64,000 bases of DNA, taken from NCBI GenBank assembly GCA_015501585.1, contig JADNRY010000036.1, positions 62,001 through 126,000 on the forward strand. The letters run 5' to 3'. Below, in pieces: positions 1 to 12,186 of this stretch (position 1 is the stretch's first letter; every line of letters starts with the position of its first letter). This DNA comes from Rhodocollybia butyracea (taxonomy: Eukaryota > Basidiomycota > Agaricomycetes > Agaricales > Omphalotaceae). Both the position numbers and the translations under genes were made by a program. Under the pieces are notes generated by a model. That model saw nothing but the letters and a program-made list of their open reading frames with translations, was not told the origin of the DNA and made no database searches.

Positions 1-640
1 TTTTGAATCGGTAAGTTTCTTCTTCAGATCTCTTGGACTCGCCGTAATCATGATTTCAGAATCCTCTACGCGATTCGTACTGATCATGGATCATCGACTG
101 CGAGATCCATGTCTGAAGCTCAGGTGCAGCCTTACATGGACCAGTTATACAATGTCCAGGTACTTTACCTTTTCTCATCTTATCTCACGTTATTTACAAG
201 ACATTTTAGGCGTGGCTGACTCTGTCTCAGCGAATTCATGTACTCGAAGATAGGACTCGAATGGAAGGAACAGAAACCAGCACTCTTCCTTATGCCAATA
301 CTCAGACCAGCGGTCTCTCCACTCGTTCCTCTCCATCCTTCCCTCTGCTACGCCCCGATCCACTTACCTCTTCCGCTATACAACACGGCTCTCCTTATAG
401 AGATATCATACAAGGTTCAGCACATGGAAGAGATATCACTTCGCCACGGTCTGGAGAGCATCTCTCGGAAGCGTCAACCTTTCCTCTCCCCCATCATGTC
501 CGCCGTAACTCCAACAATCCGTTCTTGCCTCTCATCGAGCGTGCCGTCTTTCCCGCGACATATCCTCCGGTGTCGCTCCATTCGTACCTGTTGCAAATTC
601 TCTCAGAACCAGTCACATCGGAGGTTCCTCTTCTACCATC
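1..640 (+). CDS. 3' part of an unrecognised gene, cut by the window edge
   Basis: I do not recognise this gene. Three exons can be joined in one frame: 1-10, 60-159 and 210 to about 640. They are separated by introns with GTAAGT...TTTCAG and GTACTT...TTTTAG borders. The joined reading passes through QLYNVQ/AWLTLSQRIHVLEDRTRM and then becomes rich in Ser, Pro and Thr. The first half looks helical and charged; the second half looks disordered. The frame stays open past 640, but there it disagrees with the frame conserved in the second copy of this region near 7.1-7.3 kb. A further intron or a frameshift therefore lies near 520-640. The 5' end is outside the window. Confidence 0.5.
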
Positions 641-886
641 TCAAAGGTGGATAACTCGATCACGGCGAATTGCAACAACGTCACTAATATCAATCACTTT
701 TATGGCAACATCGTCGTACCTGCTCTTCCTGCATTCGGTATTCATCCTGGCAGTGCTTATAGTTGCGACTATCCTGGTCATAACGCTCATGGAGGGAATG
801 GTGCTCAGAGTGGATACAATGGATATGGGAATGGTAGCTGGACTGGTGGTGGAAGCAACGAAATCAGTTATGGAGTTCGACGCTGA
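560..886 (+). repeat. Duplicated coding-like fragment, copy 1 (NNVTNINHFYG motif)
   Basis: This frame reads ...ISKVDNSITANCNNVTNINHFYGNIVV... and ends in a Gly/Asn/Ser/Tyr-rich tail with a stop at 884-886. The same protein motif, in frame, occurs at about 7082-7240. The shared frame suggests that this is, or was, the last exon of the gene at the left edge. Asn-rich motifs of this kind sit next to NACHT domains in many agaricomycete proteins, but no NACHT domain is visible here, so that link is only a guess. Confidence 0.45.
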
Positions 887-1849
887 ACTTCCTAAGCTGC
901 ATACATTTCTCCTTGCAGAGGTTATTTTGCTATTTCATCCATATCGCGTGCGATCGTCATGTCTGGTTTGACCAAAGTTCATGTATCATAATTTTGAATT
1001 CGGGCCCTTCTCATTCTTCTTTTTCGTTGCTGATCTCACTGCTATTTACTGCTTTTTACGTTGTCACCGCACTTGCAAATAGAATACCAATGCAATACTA
1101 CTCATTTCAGGAATCAGGTCTTTTTTTCCATGCTGGGTGATCGCTCTTGTGCGGCTAGGGTTTCCAATGTTCAATCTTATGACAGGAAACTACTGCTGCT
1201 ACATGGCAGCTGTGAATCTTAGAAGAGCTCTGTAAGGGTCTATGTAGCACCGAGCTTTAACGAAAAGCTCTTTGCGCATCTTGATGCGTCTAATGTCGCG
1301 GTCGACAAGCAAAGTTTCTCTCGATCGGTTCAATGAAGATTCTCAAAGCAAGTAATCTCGCAAGGATGTTATAAGTACTCTGCAAGCCAACCCCAGTGCC
1401 CCAGATTCAAGATGGCTTTCGATGCCGGACAGTTAAAAAGACAGCGCGTTTGTTGATGGGACGCGATTATGTCTGGGCGAAAGTGTATATGGCGCGTTAT
1501 TCTTCCAGACGCGTCCAGAGACTATCCATCCTCGCACGCATAAAACCCCATTCCGGGTAGTGAATAAAGTATTCTGTATATCTTTGCTGATGTGCGCGCG
1601 AACAGCACGTCTTTTTAAGAGGGTCAGAGAGATAGGTGGCTCTGATGGGAGCACTTGCCCTAGTAAAAACGCGATGTTCGAAGACAATGGCCATAAAACT
1701 TCATAACTCGAAAAGAGTTAGTGCCACCGGTACTGCAGTACTCACTAGCACTCACGGTCTCGTTAATTTCTTACTCCTTTACCTCTTCGTTTCGTTCTCT
1801 TTCTTCTTTTATCTCCGTGCTCATCCCTCTGATTAGGCTCGTTTTCAGT
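887..1849. other. Gene-poor stretch
   Basis: No supportable gene was found. Short overlapping open frames on both strands show no splice-compatible neighbours and no recognisable motif. A weak match to about 7340-7410 continues for roughly 80 bases after the duplicated fragment, around the shared 'ccttgcagagg' sequence. Confidence 0.4.
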
Positions 1850-2280
1850 GTCAACGACCAAGGTATCATCTATAATCTCTTACAGTTTAGTACAGGTTTA
1901 TCAACAAAAGGATACAGCCATAGAAGCATGTTGTATCGGTCTTGCAGAACCTATGAGACCTGATAACTTGCGAAGGATGAACTATGGGGTCTTGGTTGTG
2001 AAGTTGGCGGAAGAATCGCCGACAGACTCAAATTCGGAGGCGAAATTGAGAATAACTTGGAGGCTCTGCAGGGACAGCGATGGCAGACCAAAGGGCTGCT
2101 ACTGAGTGTCGCGTTTGCTGCGCACATTCCGATGTTCATTGATTTCAGAATATTCGCGTCCAGGTACCGTAAGTGCGACTTGAGGCTGAGATTAGCGCTT
2201 TTGCAGAGGATAATGAAAGCGGTGAAGCAGAACGATTCGAACCACGTAGTGGGCTGACTGGGTTCCATCCATGTCATCCG
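1850..2280 (-). pseudogene. Decayed relic of the Pro/Ser-rich family (3' end)
   Basis: Read on the minus strand, this stretch matches the relic at about 7540-7830. Through that relic it matches the last exon of the intact Pro/Ser-rich gene at 24914-26079. The shared DNA includes the segment that encodes the FESVVDSSS-like region. No continuous reading frame remains. The relic continues to about 2340 as non-coding similarity to 7860-7940. It is best treated as an old gene fragment. Confidence 0.45.
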
Positions 2281-2595
2281 CCATTTCTTTGCACACCTTG
2301 ACTATGGGGTGAATTGGCTTTAGATCGCGTCTGAGGATGTAACCAAAATGGACATGGGAAAAGCGAGCTTAGACCTGAATCCCTCTAAGGGGCCGTACCC
2401 CGAAGCTCATAAGTATGTACAATTTCATTTCCGAGCAATTTCCAAGCGATTATATACATGCATTATTAGATTATCGAGGCTCGACGGCCAGCCAGTGCAT
2501 TTCAGTTTTCGTAGTAGAGCATAAACTTGGGCTGGGGAAAGTAAAACCGTCAGAACACGGAACGAAAAGATGATAGGATGATGAACGCACTGAAT

Positions 2596-4850
2596 TTAGG
2601 AGTTAAGCATGATAAGTGCCTCAAACAAGTAGTATTTGATCACTCTAACCGCTATCCATACGACAACGAACTGGCGAAAGACTCAGTCAGTAGCGAAAAC
2701 ACAAGATATGACGATTCGGTAGCTCAAGCGTACCAAGAAGAGGAATCGAGTGTATTTATTATTTTCTTCAGCATTGTTGACAACAGGCAGAGTTGTGTCC
2801 TGAGGAAAAGTCGAGGTAAACAAAGGTTTTTGCGGGACGGTAAATCGACCACATACTGGAACTTGAGCTTGGAGAGTTCGTTCGAGGAAGAGTTCGTTCA
2901 GTGCTTCCTCTCGGCGTCGGTTGAAAGCGTGGCGGTAGGGATGGACGCGGCTAGGAATACAAAAGTAGAGTGATTAGACGAATCTAAAATTTTAAACATT
3001 GATAGGCGCACTTTTCAGGGGACATTCTTTTGAGGTTTTCAGGGTCTTGACTTGACTTTGCAGGTTGAAGGTAGTGGAGAGAGGAAGAGAGTCTTTTGCA
3101 GGGTCTTGAATAAAACTCCGCTAGTTGAAACTTTACATTGAGAAATCCAGAAATCGTGACCCAGAATAATGGCGCGCGCCGTGTTTTCGATCATGCTCTC
3201 GTTCTTCCAATTGCTCAATACCTGTTCAGAACATGAGCTCTTTACAGAGAACTTTACGAAGAAAAATACACACCTAAAACCCACTCTATCCAACCCAGAA
3301 ATAACTTTCCATCTCTTGCTTAGATTCTTTACGCCTTTTATATCTTTCTTCTTGTCTCTGGCTCTCCAACTCAAACAGAATCGAAATCTTGTGTTCAAAC
3401 GAGGTCATTCGGTAGTCCTCGAGTGAGATCGCCAGGAACCGGAACGAAAAGGCGAGTCCTACAAAGCTTCCATTTGCTTCCGTTTGATCCATGGAACCAA
3501 AGGCTTGTTGCGGCGAATTGGCAACGAAATCAAGAACGAAATAGTCGTAATTTTCTGGGCGCCCGATAGACCTGTCGTCACGAAGCATTCACCTTGACTT
3601 CTTCAATCTCTGGATGGTGCCCAAGACTCGTCAAGAGCACCAGTGGTCCACGAAACGCTAGTCGACTTGCAGTGAGTCACGAGACACGTGACTATTGATG
3701 GCGCCATCATTTTCTTGAAACCGGTTCCGCAACCTATCCCTGCCCTCGTACCACCACGATGGGGGACAAATAAAACCTTCTGTGTCATCTGAATACCATA
3801 GGGTGAGACGCAGAACAACGGGGTGACACAAGATCAGCATACACATCAAGGTTCAAGATTCCAGCCACGAAGATTCCAACCACGAAGCTCCAGCAAACTT
3901 CAGCATCATAGCGAAACTCCGCCATAGCCTTTAAACAGGTATTGTAGGTATAAACCAATGAAAACAACGTACGAGTATCATCCTACTTTGTGATTTTGTT
4001 CACCAGAAGAATCCGACAATATGATCAGCGAAACGAGTACTTCGGCTGCTCAGATCCTGTAAAAGCGACCGAGCTCGAAGAAACCGCAAGCCGGATTTGT
4101 GAACGCCAATGATAACGGAGGCAGCAGCGGAGCCAGTTCAATCCTGGAGTGTCCGACACTCGAATATCGCATGACCAGATGTATTTGCTTTGCGCTCGGT
4201 GTGACCATTCGAAACGTGTAGCAAGCAGCATATCGCATTTCAGGTAAGGCGGAGACAAATGCTAACGCAAGGCTGTAGAGTCCAATATTATTCGGCCTCG
4301 CCAAGGAAATGCAACCGCAAAAGCACGAACTCCTTATTGACTGAGTCGGATTTCCATCGCCCTGAACTTTCAACACAGCTCCGCTCCAAATTCTGCATGA
4401 ATTTCCCGTGTACCAATGACTCCGGATCTGAGATGTGTGACAAGTCGGATTTCAGGTAAGATGGAGACAAATCCTAACGCAGGGAGGCTGTAGAGTCCAA
4501 TTTATTCAGCATTACCAAGGAAATGCCAGCGCAAGAACATCTGGAAACCAAGATTGACTGAGTCGGTTTTCCATCGCCCAGAACTTTCTCTGCTCCAAAT
4601 TCTGCATGAGTTCCCCGTGTACCAATGACTCCGGATCTGAGATGCGTGACAAGTCGGATTGAAATCCAAGTAATTGTTGGCCACAATTCGGATAGCAAGA
4701 TTTACAGAAGAAAATGTGTGGTTTCCAAAATTTTCGCAGCTAGAACCACGAACGAAATGGAAGCTAGCAGTTAGACTTGTTGTGTTCTGTGCTGTGCGAA
4801 TGTAACTGGAGTTGCTGAAGTTTGGTGAAGTCGATTTGTTTGTTTGCATG
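2596..4850 (-). pseudogene. Unknown gene family with C-terminal membrane segment, copy A (frame-broken)
   Basis: Exon-like blocks on the minus strand keep protein-level similarity to the inverted copy at 27960-30037. In gene order they contain SDLSHISDPExLVHxKFMQNLE (about 4390-4450), an ICPPxWWxEGxDRLRxR block (about 3750), GHHPExEE followed by DRSxGRPxNYD (about 3540-3630), FELExQR (about 3340), and HPYRHAxNRRRxEA (2734-2950). After an intron the last exon encodes a hydrophobic helix (VVVWIAVRVIKYYLF) and ends LNS-stop at 2596. One extra base between the GHHPE and DRS blocks breaks the frame, as do other indels further upstream. The conserved tail suggests a membrane-anchored protein. I do not recognise the family. 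Confidence 0.55.
4237..4660. repeat. Internal tandem duplication, 2 x about 212 bp
   Basis: The stretch starting 'atttcaggtaaggcggagac' at 4237 recurs at 4449 as 'atttcaggtaagatggagac'. The two units then run in parallel to about 4660, including shared 'gactccggatctgagatg' and 'aagtcggat' segments. The corresponding part of inverted copy B (about 28110-28330) has a single unit, so the duplication happened in copy A after the two copies formed. It duplicates the exon that encodes the SDLSHISDPE motif. Confidence 0.75.
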
Positions 4851-7041
4851 ATGATGGTGGCAAAACGAAAGCTTCGCTTATTTCAATTTTCAGGCTCCGC
4901 GCTCAAACATGTTTACCATTCTGTTTATCACCACTCTGTTTGGTTTTTCTATCTTGAATCTATGCATTTTCCTCATTTTATGGTTTTGATTGTCGTTGAA
5001 GTTCAACTTGCCAGCCCAACAACCTGCTCGAGCTTCAGGAACCAGGATAGGATTGCATCTAAAGTACCCAAGGAACGTACTTGTCTCGGCCGTCTTTTCT
5101 TTAAGCTATGCAGGTGTTAGAACATCTCAATCTTGAATGCTCGAAGTTCTCCGTAATCCACACAATACCAAGGCCAGGAATCGCGGACAGCAAACACTTT
5201 GTCCTCTCATGAACTTTTTAGCTCGGTTTTACTTCTAAAATTATCGGTTGTCTCGGTTGATGCTGAAGCATCTCATCTGGAAACGCAGCGTAACTAGTGG
5301 CATTGTCGGATGATGACACTAGGAGACTTAAACCAAAACTGCTGGGTACCTCGTGTATTCTTGCTGCCTACAAAGCTAAAATCGGAGTTGGGTCGATTCC
5401 AGTGAAGCCGCTGATTTGTGTTTCGATATACTCGGTCAGTCAATGGATTCACATTGCCACTTTTCCCTCATAGTCAATAGGTATTGGCATCGTTTGAACG
5501 CAAGGCGTCTTCTGCTTGTAGGCATGGAACCGAAATCAGAACATACCGTGAGGATTGGATGAACCCGAAATTTGGAGATGCTCCTACTCGCTCTGTTGAG
5601 CCGCCTGATTTTCAATGCACGACAACCCGCCCACAACCGCTTCTTCTGTCACTCACACGACTGACCAGTAATATTGGGACCCAAAGGTATTCGTCGAGTG
5701 TTTGAGACCTCTTGCTACATCCAGCCAGACCAAGAAGGACGCGTTCTCTGATTTTCAGTTGGCTTGTACGGGAAGGTAAACAAAATAAAGCACGGGGGAG
5801 CTTGCGTCCGGGTTACTCAAAGAAAGTTTGTCTTGGTGAAGTCACACAAGTCAGTTATTTTCCCGCTGTCGGATGCGAGCTCCAAAATTACAGGGACTAC
5901 GATTATGTTGCGTGATTATAGATATTCAAGTGCTTTCTGTTCAACGCGTTCTGTTGACAACCTGAACATATCAGTCTTCTTCAGATCGAAATTTGTGCAG
6001 GTACGGCCAGCCAAGTCAGCATTGTCGAAAGTGGAACTTGCTTCAAATCCTGCATCGTTTCCGCTTTTCCCGAAGCAAACACTTTCTCAACTGCCTCTGT
6101 CTTTTTCGCTCACTTTCAAGGTGCTACACCTACACAACACGGTTGCCTCTGCCAAGATGTTATCTCAGATTAAAAGCACTACAGTCGGAGGTCTTCACGT
6201 TTTGACGGCATTAACCTTGACACCCGCCAACCTTGTTCCAATAATCCATTCTCCTCTTTCGTCCGCTTAGCTTGTCGCATTGCTGTTCTGTTTACCCATC
6301 GTATAACTGTGGTCATTCTTGAACTTGGATAGCACCTCGCATTAGGTATGGCATCCTCGCATGGCAAGAATCTGGAAATGGGATGTGTTATATGACAGCT
6401 TTCGATTGGCTTACTTCCCCTTCAGCAATCCTTCTACTATTTAGGCACTTTTTAGGTCTCATTCTATCACTCTATTTCACCCACATGCAACTCGTCAATC
6501 TATTGTGGGAAGGGAGGAAGGCCAGTCAATACTTCGTCATCTATCTTTAAGACGAGGTGACATTTATAAGCAAACCTCGCGACCTTGACCAGGAGGAGCT
6601 GCTGCAGTAGGGTCTGTTATACTCCTCGTCGATACTTTTCAGTGGTTCGCCCCATCCCTCCGTGTATTCTTTTAGTATCTTCTAATCTCTCGCTTCTCGC
6701 CTAATACCTACGTTATAGACTAATCGCCGATCCACGTTCTCGCATCCATCTCTTGTGCCCGTATCCGGTCCACTAGTTCGCAGTAGATTAGTCCACCACT
6801 GCGAAAGAGACCCACCACCTCTATTCGACGAACAGGAATAACCCAACGTGCGGTACGAAAGCATGTGATATAAAGGTCGAAAGGTATAGCGTACCTAAGT
6901 TTATGTCCTGTCATTAGATCAGCAATTCTTTTCTTTTCACTTATATAGTAGAAACTCGTAGTAAATCGCTCTCCTCTTGTAATTTCCTCATCGAGGGCGA
7001 TGTACTCGAGGATCTGATCATCAAGATCAATATATCACGCT
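4851..7041. other. Gene-poor stretch, part of the inverted repeat then unique sequence
   Basis: The part up to about 5640 is the outer end of the left inverted-repeat arm. A piece near 5000-5050 also resembles, in reverse, sequence at about 20690 and 27720. From 5640 to 7041 I see only short frames with no motif and no consistent splicing, and no RNA gene. Confidence 0.4.
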
Positions 7042-7410
7042 TTGACTCTCCCCATCAGGATCGGCCATTTTATACAACAGGGTGTTATTCCATTCGTATC
7101 TCACCCTGCAACCGATAACTCTATCAGAGCCAATCATATCGGAGGTCCCTCCTCTTCCATCTCAAAGGTGGATAACTCGACTAGGACGAACTGCAACAAT
7201 GTTACTAATATCAATCACTTTTATGGCGACATCGTCGTACCTGCCCTTCCTGCGCTCAGACTTCTCCTGGCCATAATGTTCATAGATGGAATGGTGCTCA
7301 GAGTGGCGTATATGGCAGTCGGACCCCGTATCTGGTGTTAGAAGCCATGATACTCGTATGGAGGCGCATTCTAGGTTGGCTTTCCCCTTGCAGAGGCGAT
7401 TTTCTTTCAA
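7042..7410 (+). repeat. Duplicated coding-like fragment, copy 2 (NNVTNINHFYG motif)
   Basis: This second copy of the 560-886 fragment has an open frame reading ISKVDNSTRTNCNNVTNINHFYGDIVVPALPA before it diverges. The in-frame identity to copy 1, compared with the weaker flanking DNA, argues that both derive from a once-translated exon. Copy 2 lacks the Gly/Asn-rich tail because a deletion or frameshift follows PALPA. It is probably a fragment, not a working gene. Confidence 0.45.
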
Positions 7411-7539
7411 TTCATAAGTGTATCAGATGTCCCCACTTGTAATGGTTGGGTTAACTACACATATTGTATATTGAATCTGGTTTCAATAACTTTTCATTGT
7501 CTTTTGTTCTACTGCCTCTTCAAATATAGGTCGTTCATT

Positions 7540-7830
7540 CCTCGATGGGCATATACACCCACTTCGCCAGACTGTAACCTTCTGGAAGCGGCGCCAATGG
7601 TATCCTCGCGGTTGTGCGGAATGCCGATGCATGTTGCGTTGCATGGGACTTGGTAACTTGCAACGAGTCCTTGGTCGTCGCGAATAAATTTGGTAGTGAG
7701 GTTGTCTCAAGAGGCGGAAGAAGAATTGCCGACAGACTCGAATTCGGACGCGGATTTGGGAATAACCAGGCCGGGATGCAGGGACAGTGATGGTAGGTCG
7801 ATGCGGTGCTATGCACATTCGATGTTTATT
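7540..7830 (-). pseudogene. Decayed relic of the Pro/Ser-rich family (3' end)
   Basis: On the minus strand the sequence follows the last exon of the intact gene at 25717-26079 in order. The shared pieces are the SLQPQS-like start, the stretch 'aatccgcgtccgaattcgag', the TQHTPELRT-like region (here TQHASAFRT) and the final LPEEDSPAK-like region (here PLPEGYSLAK). Several indels destroy the frame. Together with 1850-2280 it shows that the family once had at least four copies within 26 kb. Confidence 0.55.
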
Positions 7831-8228
7831 GATATCTGGATATTTGCGTCCAAATACCGCAAGTGCGACTTGAGAGGGTTAGTAGTGAAGACGATGACAC
7901 CGGGTTTGAGATTGCGTCCAAGGTTGTAACCAAAAAGGAAATTGGGCGTAGTGACCTGAAAAACGAATTAGGCTCTCAGTCGTCAGAAGTGGGTTTTGAT
8001 TTTACCAAAGTCTTTCGCGTAGTAAATACGTATACAGAATATGCTAGCACTTCATCCGATGTAATACATTTTATTCTTTGTCATACAAATGGCCACCGAA
8101 AGACTCAAAAGTCTGCCTCATCCGCATTCACGATCAACGTCGTAAAGAACCGAACCATTTCGAGGTAGTGATCAAGCGCGATATCTATGAGAAAAACTCA
8201 GCGCTCAGAACACGAGGAAGATACCCAT

Positions 8229-10389
8229 TCAATGCTCACTTTCGTTCACCGTATGTACACCAGCGGACGTCCCATTGTTGTGGTTGTACCGGAAGATATT
8301 TCTGGTGAGATTCCAGTAGTATTTCGTGTCTGTAAAACCTATCAGCCATATGGCTAGATTACTAGACTAGTATGCCCACCTGTGTTCCCTGTCGACATTC
8401 CTGGACTGATGATGATATTATCTTCGCCTTCGAGGCCTCGATGGGCGTTATACGTCGCTTTAATAGTGCCGCTCAAGAACTCCCAATGTTTACCAGTCGT
8501 CGGAGTGCGGGGAGCGGGTTCACGCTCGTCATTGAATGCCAGTGAGAGTTCGACGTGCCCCATGGCCTTGGAAGCATACGCGGATGCAGGAATCAGATCC
8601 TCACCAAACGCGTTGAGAGTCAGGTTAAACGAGTACACAAGGTCGGCGATGGTGTGTCCGTCGCGAGTAGTGGTTTCTTTGATGGAGCTGTAAAAGTGAT
8701 CAGCACCCAGCCAATCCACACACGAAAAGGGGAGAGATCAGTTTCACCTCTCTGTATTTATCCGATGATTGAGGATAGCAGATGCACTTTCCGGTAAAGC
8801 ATTTGCTTTCACCCCGCCTGAGATGATATCTACTGCCTGTGTTGTCCCTACCAAGCTTGCATACCAAATGTTGGACAACACGAAGAGCTCCTCTACTTTT
8901 CTCATTGCCTTGTCTGAATGACGGGATTTAAGAATAGCATGTTTGAGATCGCGCGGGATTGTCTGTCCATATGAGGCGGCGCAAAGGAGCGTGTCGTGTG
9001 GGACAGAGCCCCTAGTCTGGAAAACGTAAGTGAGGTTCATACAGCTTCAGACAAAAAAAATCTTACGAGTTCGATGGGGTAAGGATTTTTCTCAAATTCT
9101 GTGATGAGAGAAGACAAGTAGCCAATAGTCTGATCATATAAGGGGTGATAAACAGACTAAGAAAAAGACGCATACTGTATGCGGCGGAGGAACACTCGAA
9201 TGTCCTCCAGGCGATGTAACATCAATCTTGACATCGATATACCCTTTCTCCGCAACTGCGGGAGCGGCAAAAACCGTACCATAGGCTTCGTCGAACCCTC
9301 CTACAATAACCGTTAAATGTTTATCTCGGAGTTGAAGGGAACGCAAATGCAAACCTCCTTCATCTACAATGAATTCGAATGCATTCTGACCATAAGTTTC
9401 TTCAAGGGCCTTTCCAAGGGAGCCAGCACCCTAGAACGATTCACGAATAAGCATCTCAACAATAAAAAGTACAAGTTATTACTCACATGAAGTCCGCTCG
9501 CCTCTTCATCAAACCCAAATGCTAACACTACCATCCTCGCAGGAGTCCATCCCTTCTCCAATAGAGTTTCGAGGGTTAACATAATTGCCGCAAGACTCGC
9601 TTTATCATCCGTAGCACCTCTGCCCCAGATATTGATTCCATCGAAGAAACCAGAGTAAGGCGGATATGTCCAAGCGCCGATAGTTTCGGGATTGACAGGG
9701 ACGACATCTTGGTGTGCAGCAAGAATGTAAGGTTTGAGTGATGAGTCGGTACCAGTCCATTCGTAGAGGAGACCGTAAGTGTTGATTTTGGTGAGGGAAA
9801 GAGTTTTGTGACTGGTGAGATATGTAAATTCCTACGCGCGCGAAGAGAAATTACACCGTTCACGTACATCAGCGGGAACGCCCTGGCCAAATAATCGTGT
9901 ACTTGACCCATTGTCTCCCATCTCGGGTCTTCACCTGGCGGTGGCATGTTGTCGTACGATTCTGACCTGCATTCATGGCTCAGTGTTCATTGTTTGAAAA
10001 GAGGAATAAAGTATTGTTCACGGAATCTGTATCAACCCACTCAATTTATCGATAGCCAAGGTTTTGAACGCGTCCGTCTCCAAGAGCTTTCCGAACTCGG
10101 TCCATACTTCAGCATTCTTGGAGCTTTGAGGGTATAGTACTCTTGCCTGAACACAAACTCCTGCTGCGTTGTCAGTGTTCTGGTGACACCTCGATACAGC
10201 TTGATTGATCTTTGTGCCCCACTCGACGAAGCTGGGATAGTTGGAGCGCGAGGAAACAAAGGCACCCAGGACGAAGCAAGGAACTAGAATAGCGTAGAGC
10301 AGGTAGCGACCCTTCTTATTGCTCCGGGCATTATTTGAGCTTGTAGGTGTCGGAAGATGATCATCTTTACCTTCTTTGACCATTGTCAA
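8229..10389 (-). CDS. M20 family metallopeptidase, vacuolar Gly-Xaa carboxypeptidase type
   Basis: Nine exons can be joined: 10022-10389, about 9866-9966, 9487 to about 9833, 9355-9430, 9176-9300, 9067-9129, 8748-9016, 8380-8687 and 8229-8338. All have GT-AG borders and short introns. The product has an N-terminal membrane anchor (about residues 27-46), then the M20 signature order: AAHQDVVPV, WGRGATDDK, FGFDEEASG, IVDEGG, GGHSSVPPPH, NHRI, and HTVNE near the C-terminus. These cover the zinc ligands and the catalytic Asp and Glu. Known relatives are vacuolar or secreted carboxypeptidases that release C-terminal residues from Gly-Xaa dipeptides. The only uncertain join is the very short intron at about 9834-9866. 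A dead copy lies at 30200-31370. Confidence 0.9.
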
Positions 10390-10644
10390 GGTGTCCGTGT
10401 CCGCGTCTATATTCGGCAGCAGAACTTTGATTACTTAATTGATGCCGGCCGGCCTTCTTCCCATTTTGGCTTTGGTCAAGCTATCTGCTCTCCCACTTGT
10501 TCCTTCGAACCACGCCTATTTGGAGACGGTGATTATAGACTAAAGAAAATCTGACTGGAAAGTACGAAGTATCTGGACTAGAATGACATTGTCATCTGAT
10601 TCGATATAGATACTAAGCCTGAGATAGCACCATCGCACCACCGC

Positions 10645-12186
10645 ATGTCGTTCTCATTCCTAGAACTGCCCGATGATATTCTGTTCAACGTGATCAAGTT
10701 TCTACAAGTCCCAGATATACTTGCTGCCCGAAAGGTGGGTATAATTTTCTTTTGATCTTGATCTCAAGGGCTTATAACGATGAGTACAGACATGTAAACG
10801 TCTTCAAGCTATCACTATGTCCAGGAACGTCTGGACCACAATGTACAAAATGTCTAGATCTAACAACGGCTTTGTCCCTCGAGTCCTTTCTCTAGTTTCT
10901 CAGACTATTCCCGATCTGGAGCGTCTTTTGTGGCGTGCTCACCGAGTGGACACGCTTTGGGAAATTGGTGCCTCCTACCATTGTTTGTCCAAAGAAATCT
11001 GGTCAGTTGAGGCGGTCCTTGGGTCCTTCTTTGGGAACGTCAACATATACCAAAGTCGTTATCTCATTATCCAAACTTCTCCCTCAATCACTATTTATGA
11101 TATCGAGACCAAACACGAAGTTTTCCGACAAGAGACTGAATGGAATGAACGTTTTGACCGTATACAGAGCCACGTCATGAACGAAGACGCAGATTTTTGG
11201 ATTCCATTTAGGGCTCGAAGCTCTTCAGAAAAGTAATTTTTGTTTTTCAGGTATTTTCTGGGTTCTGATATACAAGTCTCCAGAACGATGTCGATACTCA
11301 AAATGAATGCTTTGGGAATCGTAACTGTCACCTATGATTGTCCAGTACTCCGCCAGTTTTTTGATGGAGTCCTCATCATTGGCAACGAGTTTGCCATCGT
11401 TAATTCCGCATTCATTGTACACCTAGTATCCCAAAAGGTCTATCCTCTTTCTTCTGTGGTAAGTAATGTCTATTTTTATACATTCCACTTGTGAACTCAA
11501 CCAAAATTCAGGATCGTCCTGAGCTGGTGTTAAGTCGGACAGTAACCTTTGTATCAGGAGGATACGTTCTTGTATACTCTGACCAGCCTAATGGCGACAT
11601 TCAGTTTAAACTTTATCGCCTCCCTGATCACACGGTTGTACGGGCAGGTACTCCTGTTCATCCAACCCAACAAGGCACTTTGAAAGGCTCCGTACGAATT
11701 TCGACAGCTTTTCTTTCATCAGATATCTCGTCGAGTGGTTACTCCGGGTCTATTTGGATGTTTTTCCGCCCTAGTAACTTTGGCCTACTCCACTCGCTAC
11801 GCATTGTGCTTCAGCTAGATGGACACCTATTATTTCATCTAACCACCAGTGATCAGTGTAGGCAAATGCGAAACACCCGTTGGACTCACCTTGCAGATGG
11901 AAGAACTCGGGTCATCACCCAGGAAGTCATTAGTCGGGCTGGGCAAGCATGGAAATGGGTGCTATATGATGTCTCCGTAGATTCCAATGGAGATTCAAGC
12001 ATTCGCAGATCCAAGGTTGACATTCCCGTTCACGGATTCTTCGACGTCCTGGCTTTGGATGCTTCCCGAGGCATACTGGCGGTGGTCCCCCACCCATCAT
12101 ATAGTGAAATCTCCATCTTGGATCTCGATAGCACAACCCTCACCGATGCCTCTTCTCCCCGATTCATACGTGCATTTTGTAAATAA
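10645..12186 (+). CDS. F-box protein
   Basis: Four exons: 10645-10734, 10790-11232, 11284-11458 and 11512-12186. The N-terminus has a typical F-box (LPDDILFNVIKFLQVPDILAARKTCKRL), which in known proteins binds Skp1 in SCF ubiquitin ligases. The rest, about 400 residues, is of the beta-rich type common behind agaricomycete F-boxes and may recognise the substrate, but no named repeat is clear. The gene is head-to-head with the M20 gene, with about 255 bases between their start codons, which probably hold both promoters. The second intron is best read as 11233-11283, which keeps the frame. Confidence 0.85.

Larger units (their letters stand above)
2550..5640. repeat. Large diverged inverted repeat, left arm
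   Basis: This arm matches the reverse complement of about 26990-30060, with many indels and substitutions. Anchors are the 3' exon of the unknown family (2596-2950 against 29710-30037), the DRSxGRPxNYD block, the SDLSHISDPE block, and a segment near 5480-5560 that matches 27110-27180. The arms are about 21 kb apart. The repeat carries the unknown gene in inverted copies, so it looks like an old segmental duplication and not a transposon end. Confidence 0.7.

Noticed and set aside
2150..2280. GGTTCGAATCG on the minus strand resembling a tRNA T-arm
   Set aside because: No D-arm or acceptor stem at a proper distance. It falls in a decayed gene relic.
8382..8693. A plus-strand frame opposite the carboxypeptidase
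   Set aside because: Antisense shadow. The minus strand carries the conserved M20 motifs.
11233..11250. An 18-base in-frame GTAATT...TTTCAG segment containing a stop codon in the F-box gene, looking like an ultra-short intron
   Set aside because: A 51-base intron from the same donor to the next acceptor (11283) also keeps the frame and has normal size, so no exceptional splicing is needed.
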